64,000 nt of DNA from Cydia pomonella (Eukaryota > Arthropoda > Insecta > Lepidoptera > Tortricidae), in the NCBI RefSeq assembly GCF_033807575.1, contig NC_084708.1, positions 6,348,501-6,412,500 of the forward strand, read 5' to 3'. This document shows, piece by piece, positions 10,393-21,308 of this stretch. Under the pieces are notes generated by a model. It searched no databases. It saw only the letters and a program-made list of their open reading frames with translations, and was not told where the DNA came from. Made by a program: the position numbers and the translations under genes. Every line of letters begins with the position of its first letter. The stretch's first letter is position 1.

Positions 10393-10879
10393 TCAAGAAC
10401 TAATTTTCGTCATATGAAACTGGTTCAACAGCGCGAATGCAACAATGAACGAAAAAGTGTATGCAACAGCCGTAGATGCTGAATCAGGTTCACCGTCATC
10501 CTTATCGTCAGTATCAACAGCATCTATATCTTCATTACTGTCTGTATTTTCTTCGCTGCCTTCTGTATTTTCGTCACTACCTTCTGGGTTTTCGCCACTA
10601 CCTTCTGGATTTTCTTCACCGTCTTCTGTATTTTCATTGCTATCTACAATGATAATATCAGGTTCTTGCCTTTCATTGAGGTCGAACTGACCCTCGGCAT
10701 CCTTAAAATGTCCTCGATATATACTATTCCAGAAAGCAACAGTGACGGCATGAGGGTTCTGCATTTCTACTTCGAAAGTAGAACTCTGCTGGCTTTCATC
10801 ATTTACTATGTGGAGGTAGTTGTTATTTTCTGACGTAAATGGATTCCAAGTTACTTGGGAAGTAACGCTAATCGGGTTT
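10393..10879 (-). CDS. Esterase exon 3: C-terminal core, acidic repeats, hydrophobic end
   Basis: Residues 481-641. The acceptor is TCTTTTTTCAG|AAACCC at 10879. Joined to exon 2 it reads FAKTGNPISV, the family's conserved closing segment, with YLHI near residue 501. From about residue 559 to 613 the chain is almost only D, E, N, S, G, T and P, including about four seven-residue repeats of the type ENPEGSG (21-bp DNA repeat, 10534-10614). Residues about 616-634 (TAVAYTFSFIVAFALLNQF) are hydrophobic, followed by seven polar residues. This could be a GPI-attachment signal, with SAS as the possible cleavage region, or a C-terminal membrane anchor. Confidence 0.9.
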
Positions 10880-13800
10880 CTGAAAAAAGAGAATGTCATA
10901 TAGGTTTTGCAGTGTGTTTTGCTAGTTTTTTATAAAAGATATAATTACCGAAATACAATGAAATATGCTTTGAGAAAGGCCAATCTACGAGCCTATTTCC
11001 CTTTTCTTTCCCCTGATATTATCTTTAAACACTTACACTTACTTAATATGAAAATTAGACTCACCCAGTTTTTGCGAAATTAGTCCACCGCTCAATTAAA
11101 ATATCGCTTACTGTTAGATCTATTTGAGAGGATTCCCCCTCTGTAGTTTCATGGAACAAGTAAGCCAGTTCTTCACTATGAGCCGCTCCGTCGACTTCAA
11201 CTGGACCTACAAATGGATCTCCCAAAGTGCCCTTGTAAGAAAATTGATATAAATATACAGGAGATGTTGATAAAGCCGCTCGTAACTGTGCTTCTCGGAT
11301 AGCGGATACTTTTATCATAGTATCACCGTGATACATAAAATATTCATCCATGTCTATAGCATCATTACCAAAATAATACTGTTTTATATTATCAGCTATA
11401 CGTTTTTCATCGTCTTCGTTTTCAAATTCTAAATCAGGTTGCAGAAATGCTTCAAACGATTCATCCATTTTCTCCAGCCAATTATCTTCTATTGCTTCTT
11501 CAGCTCTTATAGTGCCCTCTTTATCAACAAAGCCTGTCATTATCGGTATTTGCAAGAATTCACCAGCAGACAAGACTTGATATGGTGATCTACTCATAAA
11601 TGGTAAAGAAGATACTAACGTTTGTTTTTCCACACAAGGTGCGAATGCTAATGAATTGTCATAGAGTTCAAGTTCATTTATGACTGCTGTCAATGCTGCT
11701 ACGCTAGTTTTTGTAAACACTTCCGAAAGCGTGTTAATATCACTGACTGTGTGACCGAGAGCTTCGGCAACTTGTATCGCATATTCCAAGTTATCTCTGG
11801 TAACTGCCCATGGAGCGATAGCGGAACCACTTTGCGCTATCACTCTGTGAATTAAGCCCTCAGACATAGGAGATAACGATACTAAATCAACGGCAGCGGC
11901 ACCACTTCCATGACCAAAGAGCGTTACAGAATCAGGGTCGCCACCGAAGTTTTCAATGTTCTCTTGAATCCAGTGTAAACCCGCGATGATGTCCTTGAGT
12001 CCAGCATTACCAGGCGCAACTTCCGTTCCTAAACATAGAAAACCGAATATTGACTCTCGGAAATTTAAGGAGACGATTATAACATCTTTTTCGAGGAAGT
12101 TTTTAAATGAGAGTTCGTGTTCGTAGACTCTGTCGAACTCTCTGCCTTTGATCCAGACCATGACTGGGAGTTTGTGGGAGCTGTCAAGGGTTGTGGTGTA
12201 AACGTCGGCTACCAGGCAATCTTCTACTCCCTCGTAGCCGACACCTAACGCTCGAACGCATTTAATGCCTTTTCGATTGGCGACGAAAGGTGCTTCAAAT
12301 GTAGGTGCTGGCAAGGGTGCCTAAAAAAAATAAAAAAAATAGTAAGAAGTATTCTATTTTTCTATGAAATAAATAGAGAAACATGTACATAGGTTTAAAC
12401 TGTAGGGATAAGATGGTTGGCTCTTTATCATTAGTCACCATGCCTGTCACGTTCTAACAAGTATGCAAGTGCGAGAGTGACGCATAATATGACAAGTGAT
12501 AAAAATGCGACCATGATAAAGTAGCATTTTATCCACATGTGTGGCAAAGTAATCTGATGCAAATTTTGAGTTGATTTTATTTGATATTTTACAGTTAGTA
12601 CATATTTTCTTCGCGTCGGTGGGCTGAAAAATGTTGTGTTTTACTCGGTGGCCAAAGGAGATCGTCGATTTTGTTAGGCATTTGGGCCCAGAACAAACTG
12701 GAGCATTTTGGATTGAAACAAAAGTCTTATTAATCGTCAGAATCTCTAGATTACGATGGTAAAAACAGAATCACGAAATGAAACGGGAATGTGGAGAATT
12801 CCTGCACTGATAACATAAATTTAGAAAGAAAAACTTTTAGACATCTATGCGTATACTATTCATACTATACTATATGTATAAAATAAGTGCGGTATTTTTC
12901 ATAAAAAATTACAAAATTTGGCGTGTAAATAAAACTGAAATCATTTTATATAAGTAGTATAGTATGAATAGTATACGCATAGTACGAATATAAAGTAATA
13001 GTTTGATATTGTTTGTAGTTCATCATTTCCTAATGAAAGTTAATATATTGTTAATTGATCATTTGTAACACTTCTTTCAACAATGATATTGATAAGGTTT
13101 ATTTACGATTGGCGTTTTCTTGCAAATATTAGACAGATTGTAAAAAGATGGATGTGTATCGTTGTATAAACGGAGTATAATATGATCATTATTCTGATTA
13201 CATTTAGGTACTTCTTATTGCAAATTAAAAATAGTATTTTTCTAAACTACGTATTTTAGATATTTTGATAGTCGTTTGTAATTTAAATGTAGGTACAAGG
13301 AAATAGAATATAAATCGTACTGTGATGTTTTTCACAGTATCGAAACGCACATATGTCAGCTATGAGGCTATGCCAGACAGAGGCAGTTAGCGTCAAACTA
13401 GAATATAAACTTGTCTATTTACCATAAAGCTTAGTGTATGGAAGGTGGAGGTAAGGAATGAAATCTCTATGTACCAAAAAGTGTCATCATAAAACATTAT
13501 ATAGGTGGCGCTACAATGCCTAGAATACTTGAAAAAAAATCAAATCATAGACAGCGCACTTCACTCCGTCAATTAACGCGCCATTCTTAGTTACTCTAGC
13601 CCTACTCTGGAGAGATTTGGAACTATTATTTATAGCTAACAGCTGGACACTTTTGCAACAGTTCTACCATAAGAGATTTCACTCCTTTTAATTCCACACT
13701 CCATAGCTTAGTGCAAAGAGAATATATAACTCCTTAGTGAAAAAAACCTCACGATTTGTGTGTAGTTGAGCGTTATGTCAATGCTAATAAAGATGTTGAC

Positions 13801-14563
13801 GACGGCAAAGCTTTTGTTAATAAATATATTGGATTACAGAAATGAATAATATAATGTCTTTTTATTATGTATTTCTTACTCCCGTTTCATTTACAACCAA
13901 TATTATATATTTTTCCGTAATATAATGCGTGTATTTATAATTACTGCAATAGTCCGTACCGTATACGCGATGGTTTTTCCTCCGGGTCCACAATCGATGA
14001 TCTCCTTTGTTTAACCCTCGTACCTTGAAACCCTCCCAACGCTCAAGATTCCACTTTTTAAACTACTTGCTATGCACTTAGTTCCATTTTGGAATCTTTC
14101 GCTTGCTCGGGTATTAATATTAACACGAGCGGATTAACAAAAACTTTGTCCCCTTGTAAAACATAACTATTGCTTGTCGACCCGTTCTAACAAAAATAAC
14201 ACTTTGAATATTAACTATCCACCTAGTTTGTACACGTACTTGCTACATTTGAAGCGCTTAAGGATTTGGACATAAGTCAGGCGTTGCCAGCCAGATTACG
14301 TACAAAGTTAATATAAGTTGAAAAATATAACTACCTGTTTATTAAAGAGACCTTAAAATTATTAATTTACTATTTAGTACCTTAAACCGATGACTCCCTG
14401 AAGTTGAATCAGCAAAGGGTATCCCATGAAACTCGTAAATCCCGTTATTAAGCGTACCAATAACAGTCCCTTGTTGAATCTCCACGCTCGGGTTTGTCAC
14501 GGGTGCACTCTGTCCCCAAACACCAAACAAGAGACAAAAACCAATAAATATTATTGGTATCAT
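10393..14563 (-). CDS. Carboxylesterase-family protein, probably catalytically inactive (3 exons)
   Basis: Exons are 14563-14381, 12320-11065 and 10879-10393 (stop TGA). They total 1926 nt and give a predicted 641 residues. All introns are GT-AG: intron 1 (2060 bp) is phase 0 and intron 2 (185 bp) is phase 2. The protein belongs to the type-B carboxylesterase / cholinesterase-like alpha/beta hydrolases. It has a signal peptide, the usual core of about 500 residues and a long acidic tail ending in a hydrophobic stretch. Known family members hydrolyse esters or, when the triad is lost, act as adhesion or binding proteins (glutactin, gliotactin and neuroligin are precedents). Here the nucleophile serine position is Gly, so hydrolysis is doubtful while secretion or surface display is likely. 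The frame is intact over all exons and argues for a functional gene. No neighbouring paralogue lies in the window. The exact orthologue cannot be named. Confidence 0.93.
11065..12320 (-). CDS. Esterase exon 2: catalytic core with missing nucleophile
   Basis: Residues 62 to 480. The acceptor is TTTTTTTAG|GCACCC at 12320. EDCL is at residues 94-97. The oxyanion-hole segment, usually HGGGF, reads KGREF (119-123). GNAGLKDIIAGLHW and NFGGDPDSVTLFG lead to the elbow, which reads GHGSG where the family has GxSxG written GESAG; aligned on FG, Gly199 stands where the serine should be, with a serine one residue later. The acid (Glu328 in DKEG) and histidine (His441 in GAAHSEELAYLF) are kept. The donor is CTGG|GTGAGT at 11065. 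Confidence 0.92.
12402..12520 (+). mobile_element. MITE family A, copy 2 (in esterase intron 1)
   Basis: CTCTTTATCATTAGTCACC is answered by GACAAGTGATAAAAATGCG. The internal GTTCTAACAAGTATGCAAG is shared with the copies at 3.7 and 55.9 kb. Confidence 0.75.
12526..12572 (-). repeat. Repeat fragment shared with 5.6 kb
   Basis: GCATTTTATCCACATGTG and AAGTAATCTGATGCAAATTTT match the inverse of 5598-5650. Confidence 0.5.
12845..12982. repeat. Perfect 28-bp inverted repeat in esterase intron 1
   Basis: CTATGCGTATACTATTCATA and the next eight bases (12845-12872) recur inverted without mismatch at 12955-12982, around an 82-bp AT-rich spacer. It is a foldback element. Confidence 0.85.
13425..13712. 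mobile_element. TIR element in esterase intron 1
   Basis: CTTAGTGTATGGAAGGTGG and GGAATGAAATCTCT at the left are answered imperfectly by AGAGATTTCACTCC and CCACACTCCATAGCTTA at the right (about 45 bp ends). The interior is non-coding. It resembles a common moth repeat. Confidence 0.65.
14010..14175 (-). repeat. Dispersed repeat, inverse of 5.33-5.41 kb
   Basis: TTAACCCTCGTACCTTGAAA, GATTCCACTTTTTAAAC and GTCCCCTTGTAAAACA match the inverse of the repeat at 5.3 kb. A more diverged fragment with TCTTTCGCTTACTCGGGACT lies near 15655-15720. Confidence 0.55.
14381..14563 (-). CDS. Esterase exon 1: signal peptide and N-terminal strand
   Basis: Codons 1-61 start at ATG 14563. The first ATG-led frame opens MIPIIFIGFCLLFGVWGQSA, a typical secretory signal peptide with probable cleavage after about residue 17-20. 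The family's N-terminal signature follows: VEIQQGTVIGT, then YEFHGIPFADS and SHRF. The donor AAG|GTACTA at 14381/14380 leaves phase 0. The next exon continues with APLPAPTF, the expected family sequence. Confidence 0.92.
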
Positions 14564-14732
14564 TATGGCGTTTCAATACTTCCTGATACACATGCAGTTT
14601 TCTAGAAGTCCGTATTTGAAATACGTCAAATAGCCTCAAATTTGTCTCGATCAGATAGATAGATATTATCGGGAAATCTCCAATGTATGATAACCTTGTA
14701 GTTTACGTATAGTGGTGTAACTTTGACGTGGA

Positions 14733-14750
14733 CTTATCTTTGTTCACGTG
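14733..14750 (-). promoter_or_regulatory. GATA and E-box motifs upstream of esterase
   Basis: About 170-190 bp upstream of the start codon the minus strand has CACGTG (14745-14750) and GATAAG (14733-14738). GATA sites are common near midgut-expressed insect genes, but two short motifs are weak evidence. No convincing TATA box or initiator was found. Confidence 0.25.
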
Positions 14751-15012
14751 ATATAAGTTTAAAAAAACAATATGCGTTCTATAGAAACCATGAATAATAA
14801 AAGCATTTTCATATAAGGCCTCATCAAGGTCATATTTTCAAAATTAACTTGCAGCAAGTAAGGAATTTCATTTTACATTTTATTTTTCACCTTAGCAGCT
14901 CGAACAAGCCTACTTTCGTCACTCCAGTGGGTGAGACAAGTTTTCGTCATAATGATGATGCCTTTCACTCATGAATGTAAATAAGTGTGGTTAACTTTAC
15001 TTGATGTTGAAT

Positions 15013-15568
15013 TTTTAGGGTTCCGTAGCCAAATGGCAAAAAACGGAACCCTTATAGATTCGTCATGTCCGTCTGTCTGTCCGATTATGTCACAGCCACT
15101 TTTTTCCGAAACTATAAGAGCTATACTGTTCAAACTTGGTAAGTAGATATATTCTATGAACCGCATTAAGATGTTTACACGAAAATAGAAAAAAAAAACA
15201 ATAAATTTTGGGTGTTCCCCATACTTAGAACTGAAACTCATAAAATCTCTTTTCATCAAACCCATACGTGTGGGGTATCTATGAATAGGTCTTTAGAAAT
15301 GATATTGAGGTTTCTAATATCATTTTTTTCTAAACTGAAAAGTTTGCGCGAGAGTCACTTTCAAAGTGAAAAAATGTGTGTCCCCCCCCCCCCGTAACTT
15401 CTAAAATAACAGAATGAAAAATCAAAAAAAAATATATGATATACATTACCATGCAAACTTCCACCGAAAATTGGTTTGAATGGGATCTAGTAAGTATTTT
15501 TTTTTAATACGTCATAAATGGAACGGAACCCTTCATGGGCGAGTCCGACTCGCACTTGGCCGCTTTTT
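15013..15568 (-). repeat. Abundant moth repeat (AGGGTTCCGTAGCC), single-unit copy
   Basis: It begins TTTTTAGGGTTCCGTAGCC (with its own inverted partner ACGGAACCCT 28 bases on) and ends ACGGAACCCTTCATGGGCGA then GTCCGACTCGCACTTGGCCG. It contains GTCCGTCTGTCTGTCCG, a C-run at about 15382-15393 and a degenerate frame. The copy at 35.8 kb is in the opposite orientation; a fragment lies at 58.4 kb. The terminal hairpin GCGAGTCGGACTCGC is reminiscent of rolling-circle element ends, but the class is unproven. Confidence 0.8.
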
Positions 15569-17260
15569 AACCTTTAATATGTTACTACTGACTCACTACT
15601 GAGGTGAAAAGTTGTATGTGTCACACGAAGCAAAGTTATTTTACATCTCTTGTTTTTGAATCTTTCGCTTACTCGGGACTCAAAATCAACACTCGCAAGA
15701 AAAACCAACTTTCTTCTATTGTTTCACTTAATAACTATTACTTAATGTAAATATGACGTTATAAGTGCAGAAACGAGGTCATTGACCTTATAATATTTCG
15801 CAGAAAAAATGTCCCTTGTGTAGGAGTCTAACTGTAACATCGAAGGGATACCACATAACTACCTCCCTTAAACTCGACTGTATTAACAAATGCTAGGGTA
15901 TGTTTTTGCTTGACTTTCAAGGTAGTGGTCCGTTTTTTTCAGCGGTTCCCTTAGCGGGGGTGTTGCGCGGGGGCACAAAATGTGTGCCACATGTGATGTG
16001 CCATCGCCTGCGACGTTCATCTTCACGAGAATTACTGATTCACTCGCTTTTTTCGTAAAAGTGAATAAAGATTCTGAGACCTGTACAGTACCTATAACGC
16101 AGATCTAACCAGAATAGGTACTCGTATTTTATGATGCGTAAATCGTAAATTGATATGATAATTTGATAAACGGATAAGAATACCGTACCTAGTGTTTTAT
16201 TTTAGAGCTTGAAGCATTGATTTTTGTCTTATATTACTTCGTATTTAATGAACAAAGTAGTATAATAATAATTTTGGCTTATACGATTAAGCAGCAAACA
16301 TACTTATTAGTCAAAAGTAATTAATTTTATCATTTTAGTAATTTATAGTTTTGCAAACACAACTTGTCAGCCAGTAAATACTAGGAAAATTATACTTACT
16401 AGTACTAGCTAGTATGTACGCAAGGCAAAGACAGTATGATTCTCTATGTCTATGTTTGAAATGAGACAGTCCTTCGCCAAATTATAAGAAGTATAAGAAA
16501 TAAGTTTAATTCACTGTTATTTTAGAATAGTAAGTACCTAAAGAAAATAAGATAAGATTTTCTTACTTATTTTGAACTTGTTTTTTTTTTAACTCTACCA
16601 TTTTGGCATTCAAACCTGACCTGACCTGACCTAATTTTGAACAAACAACGAAAAACGGAAAAAAATCTTATTTACCGTAAACTGCTATCTGAGCATCTCC
16701 CGGGCAGAGCAGCGATGGTCCTTGCCACATGTTGCACTACGTTGGTCCTTGTCCACACATACATGCAAACGTCACAACATCTCACCCTCTACTTAACTAA
16801 AATCAACCTTGTAGCCTAAGACTTTAGATTGAAGATCTAATAGTCATATGACGGGTCCTAGGACGTTTTAAGCTTAGTAGTTTACCTTGTGGGAGATGCT
16901 CGGGAAGGCGAAAGGTTAAACGTTATGCGTAGCATATTGTATAATGTGCATTCGGACAAAAAAAAGTCAAGTGTGAACAGTATGTTTTGTACCAGTTCTG
17001 CGTGAAATTGTGGATTTTAATTTCTCTTCACTAACGTATTGTAGCTGGACTATTTTTTTTTCATCTCTTGTTTCTTCGGTCCGTTAAAACAATCAAATAA
17101 TGTAATTCAACAGTTATTTGTATAAACTTCTACATTAGCGAAAGTGCACCCCATTATAGGGGATCTATCTTTATCGTGCTGCCTCTTTCTATAAAAAAAA
17201 AATGATTATTTAAATTTACCAATATTTCCTATTAGCTAACATGATGATAAAATTAATACA
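15569..17260. other. No gene seen; small repeats
   Basis: Holds a short CCTGA microsatellite (about 16615-16633) and an 11-bp inverted pair GAGCATCTCCC / GGGAGATGCTC (16691 and 16891). Nothing coding is recognised. Confidence 0.45.
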
Positions 17261-17449
17261 GTACCTCTAGTGTAAATTTATTTGACAGCGAAACTTGACG
17301 AACGTTTGCGTTAACTCTCATTTTTTATGGGATTTCGAGTTTCCAAAACGTCCCGCTTGGCGCGCTGTTTCTAAATCCCATACAAAATGAGACTTAACGC
17401 AAACGCGTACGTCACGTTTCGCTATCGAATAAATGTACACTAGGGGTAC
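17261..17449. mobile_element. Foldback MITE, 189 bp, ~75-bp arms
   Basis: GTACCTCTAGTGTAAATTTA at the left is answered by TACACTAGGGGTAC at the right. The pairing continues through GACAGCGAAAC, CGTTTGCGTTAA and TGGGATTT, so most of the element is one long imperfect hairpin. Confidence 0.8.
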
Positions 17450-17847
17450 AGATAATTTATCTCAAAAGTTTAGTATAGCTATATTTTTGACTTTACAAGC
17501 GTTAAACCACCACAAGTTAATTTGCAACTGTCATGGTATACTGGCAAACTAGAAACGTGAATCCAACGTCAATATAGATGCAACTTGTTTTAGGGAACCC
17601 CAGTTTAGGGATTCTTACAAAAAGTCGTCTGCGCCCACACGGGGTTTCGTTTCAGCTTTTTGCGCGTAACGGTCTCATAGTTACCTTGCCGCTGGTGCTT
17701 TGTATGGTTTTAGGTTTATACTTACTATAGTTTTCTGTTCCTAGTGAACAAGAAAGAAGATCAGAAAGAACCCAAAATTATGGGTACCTGATATCTATAA
17801 ACAACTTTTCATTTGATTAATTAGTACTATAAGATATTTTTGTAATA

Positions 17848-18125
17848 GTGGCTCTATTAGCTGTAGACCTCGCGAGCATGACTTTAAACTTGATAAATGA
17901 ATGTCACCGCCATTTTTAAATGGCTTTAAAAACGAAATCGCCAAAAAGCCAATAGAATCATCGAACCTGCTCACAAAATTTCACGAGAATCGGTTGAGAA
18001 TTGGGTTAACTGGAAGAGATCCCTCTTAGGGATAAGTTCACCTTTGTACTACCCAATTATTTTCCATCTGATGTAATGAATATTTATTTTTCTCGTACAA
18101 TAAAGTGTTTTCTTACTTACTTAGA
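17848..18125 (+). repeat. Interspersed retroelement tail (GAGATCCCTCTTAGGGATAA)
   Basis: From GTGGCTCTATTAGCTGTAGA through AAGAGATCCCTCTTAGGGAT to ACAATAAAGTGTTTTC and a CTTACTTACTT tail. The 5' part recurs at 45838-45880 and the 3' part at 42074-42150. I recognise it as a widespread moth LINE/SINE 3' end; the clade is not assigned. Confidence 0.6.
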
Positions 18126-18160
18126 ATTGCGATCTGTAGAGAAGATTATACGGACATATA

Positions 18161-18425
18161 CGACCGGTCCGGCCTAGTGGGTAGTGACCCTGCCTATGAA
18201 GCTGATGGTCCCGGGTTTAAATCGTAGTAAGAGCATATATTTGTGTGATGTACACGTATATTTGTTTCTGAGTCATGGGTGTTTTCTATGTATATAAGTA
18301 TTTATAATTATATATTATATATATCATTGTCTAGGTACCTACAACACAAGCCTTATTGAGCTTTATGTGGTACTTAGTCAATTTGTGTAAAATGTCCTAT
18401 AATATTTATTTATATAAAAGCATTT
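18161..18425 (+). mobile_element. tRNA-derived SINE, copy 1
   Basis: The head ACCGGTCCGGCCTAGTGGG holds a Pol III A box, and GGTTTAAATCG at 18214 is a decayed B box. The body includes CTGAGTCATGGGTGTTTTCT and CAAGCCTTATTGAGCTTTAT, and it ends in a T/A-rich tail (AATATTTATTTATATAAAA). It aligns along its length with the copy at 60.0 kb and keeps about ten bases of head that the other copy lacks. Confidence 0.8.
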
Positions 18426-18840
18426 TTGCCGAAGTTGAAACGGAGACCGTCGCTAACGCTCGGTCAATCAAATTTGAATACTTAATAAAAACATATTTTA
18501 AACTAAAATATGTAAACACTTATAAGGTTTAAGTGTATAATTTAATACTTAATTAAAAATTACGGAATTATTTGAGGGTTAATTGGGTTAATATTTCTTG
18601 CCATTTTTTGAATCCAATGTATACATAATAATAGATACTTAAGTGAAGAAACACAATAGACTTTGTAACATTTATAGAATCGACTTTCTGCAGATTTCGT
18701 TGAAATATTCAAACCTACGTAGAGTGAGCGTTTGATTAAAGATGGCTTATTGGTATGACAAGAAAATAAGGACAACATTAAACGTTGCCCTATTAAATCG
18801 AGTATGAGAAATGTGATAACATTCCACTTGTTTCTGTTCA

Positions 18841-18987
18841 GCCGGCCTAACCAAGGTGACAATCGCTATCGCTTCGACAACGAATCGCTTGGTGTCTCTC
18901 TATCACTCTTCCATATTAGTGCGACAGTGACAATTGCGATTCGATCGCTACGGAGCGTAAGCGATTTGCACGTTGGCTACGCGGCCA
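18841..18987. mobile_element. MITE with CGGCCTAACCAAGG ends
   Basis: CGGCCTAACCAAGGTGACAA at the left is answered by TGCACGTTGGCTACGCGGCC at the right. The interior CTATCACTCTTCCATATTAG is shared with the element at 60449-60590. Confidence 0.7.
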
Positions 18988-20470
18988 GTAACCACTAAAA
19001 TAAATCCTAAAACTAAATCATTTTGCGTGAAATAGACAATTAATTGCCTAAAATAATTTGCAGGAAATTAAGCACAACACAGGCAACGGCTAAACGGTTT
19101 TAAACAACTGACTTTCCAGGTTTTTAAAAGTTTATTTTAACTTTCCAGTTTAAAAAAGTTAAAATGTAGAATTCATTTCTTACTTCCTAGCGTGTTTCCG
19201 GCTTTATTCCGCGGTCTATAACGCGGCATAGAGCCCTGAATTATTAATATATTTTTTAATTTTAATACAGTTGCTCCAAAATTGCTACTTTACGTAGCTG
19301 TTTAGAGTGCGGAAAGTTGGATTTCTTGAACTAGTGTTTTTTACTTTTCCACTTGTTCCAATTCATGACTACTTATTGATGAGTGTTAATGTTAGTTTCC
19401 TTTAAAAGTTGTAATCAACATAAAAACCTACTGTTAACGTAAAAATAATAAATATGAGCATATTTCATATTTTATTACTTACCTCTTCATTATTATAACA
19501 CGTTTATTTTTAATATTGAATATTGAAAAACCGTTCTTAATAAGTTGTCTGAATGGAACGGAATAGCTGCCGAAACGCCTGTCAAAGCAGAGGCGTTTTT
19601 TCTTACTGCAATAATGTTTTAAGTTTCCAAAGGCAACATTCGATATTGTTTTCAAACAATTTAAATATACGATATACAAATAGGTAATCGTAAATAACGA
19701 TACTTAGGTAATCATAGTATAATATTTTATATTGACAATTGTTTCTGTCATATAGAACATTCATAAAAAAGTACTTGTTGTTTTTCTTATTTTTTCGCAA
19801 CTGTATTAAAAAACGTCGTTCGATACACGTACGGAAATACTTTCTGCACTAGCATCGAATGTACTATTTTTTTCTTTCTTTCTAAATCCAAAATTAAATT
19901 TTGGTATTCCCTGGGGCCTTATTAGGGGTTAATCATTAGCTTTACATATAATTCTGGAAACCCGATCGAGTCATTAACCCAAAAGCCTGCTGCAACATGG
20001 AACCCGAGCAACGCACGTTGCGTGTTCCAATTAGTCTCCGTTTTCAGGTGAATTTCACACAAGTGCTCCTATCGCTGGAATCTCACGAACTTTGCCGTCT
20101 TTATGCCGTCTTTAATGTAACTTACAAGCACAAATGTTGTATCTCACAATTTTTATTATATTTATATTAATACAACCCGGCAGCTTGAATATGTCATGCT
20201 CGCTTAAAAGTCTTTACTTACGGTGGCGTCGTTGATCGGGTCGCCACTTTCCCGAATGAAGGTTGAGGGAGGCGATGGCTGAGATACACGTCATACTCGT
20301 GAACGGGTGCTGTTTGTGGAGACCGGTCTGTTTAAGCTTACACGGGGTACAGGTTATGTTAAAGTATGTAACTTTACTTGTGAGTGACATTAACGTGAGA
20401 CACTTCATTCGGTTCTTGTCTGTTTTCATTTTTTTGTCTTTTAATTATTTATATAAGAATTCAAGCCTTG
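18988..20470. other. No gene recognised
   Basis: AT-rich except for a moderately GC-rich patch at about 20215-20350. Open frames on both strands there may belong to an old LINE, but I cannot place them. Confidence 0.4.
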
Positions 20471-20474
20471 GCGA

Positions 20475-20762
20475 CCCTCTACATCTCTAAGGATAATTTA
20501 ATATATTTTTTATATTTTATCTCTGACACTTAGAGACTTATACATCTCTAAAGAAATTTAGTATTTTATGGTTTTATTTTTTTATCATAGTTTCTTTTGT
20601 GTAATTTGACATTTAGAGACAGTATACATCTCTAATAAAGTATTTATTATTTCATAGATTCGATATTTGTAATTGTTTTTTTTTTTAATTTATTGTTTGT
20701 AAAAATGGACATGTAAAAGTGCCCCTGTGGCCTATTTGCTGAATAAATGTTTGATATTTGAT
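20475..20762 (+). repeat. Probable retroelement 3' end with internal repeats
   Basis: TACATCTCTAA occurs at about 20480, 20541 and 20625 with related flanks (GACACTTAGAGAC, GACATTTAGAGAC). The segment finishes GTGCCCCTGTGGCCTATTTG then CTGAATAAATGTTTGATATT, an ending I know from moth LINE and transcript 3' ends. The tail has TTTGAT repeats. Confidence 0.5.
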
Positions 20763-21197
20763 ACTTTATTCTTAACTACACTTTATTAATGATATTACTA
20801 TAAGTTACATTAGTTGAACACGTTGAGGTTAAGACTTGAGAACACGCTTCTTTAAATTAAGTCCAACAATATAAAAAAAATGTAGAGCATTGTTATCCCT
20901 GAAAAGTATAACGCATCTATTACTTTGGACAGTTTACAACATAAACTACACATTTAAAACTACAAAAGTTTTGTAATACAATTTATCAGTCTTAAATATA
21001 CCCTCTTCAGATCCCTTGTTGAGTTGTTATTATTACGCATAGATACCGAATCATGACGGCAAAGGCCGGAAAAAATGGGGTACTGAACAAAACAAACTGA
21101 AACAAAAGACATTCTCTTTAAAATACTAACATGATAAAATATTGTTTTCCTGCCGGTGAGTAAAGTTGCCAGAGCGCAATGGGCGTGCGGAGTGTTA

Positions 21198-21308
21198 GGG
21201 TCGGCAACGCGCATGTAACTCCTCTGGAGTTAGAGGTGTACATAGGCTACGGAGACTGAACGGGGTTGTACGCTTCTTTGCCACCGACGTGGTATATAAA
21301 AAAAACCT
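21198..21308 (+). repeat. Short interspersed repeat GGGTCGGCAACGCGCATG, copy 1
   Basis: GGTCGGCAACGCGCATGTAA, CTACGGAGACTG and TTGCCACCGACGTGGTATA then an A-run are shared with the copy at 46920. The A-rich end indicates a plus-strand retroposed element. Confidence 0.75.

Noticed and set aside
10445..10690. 81-codon plus-strand frame rich in Ser, Leu and Pro
   Set aside because: It is the antisense shadow of the acidic repeat tail of esterase exon 3.
14969..15265. 98-codon minus-strand frame, and its counterpart at 36671-36889
   Set aside because: Both are the same stretch of the abundant AGGGTTCCGTAGCC repeat; the shared frame reflects repeat homology, not a host gene.
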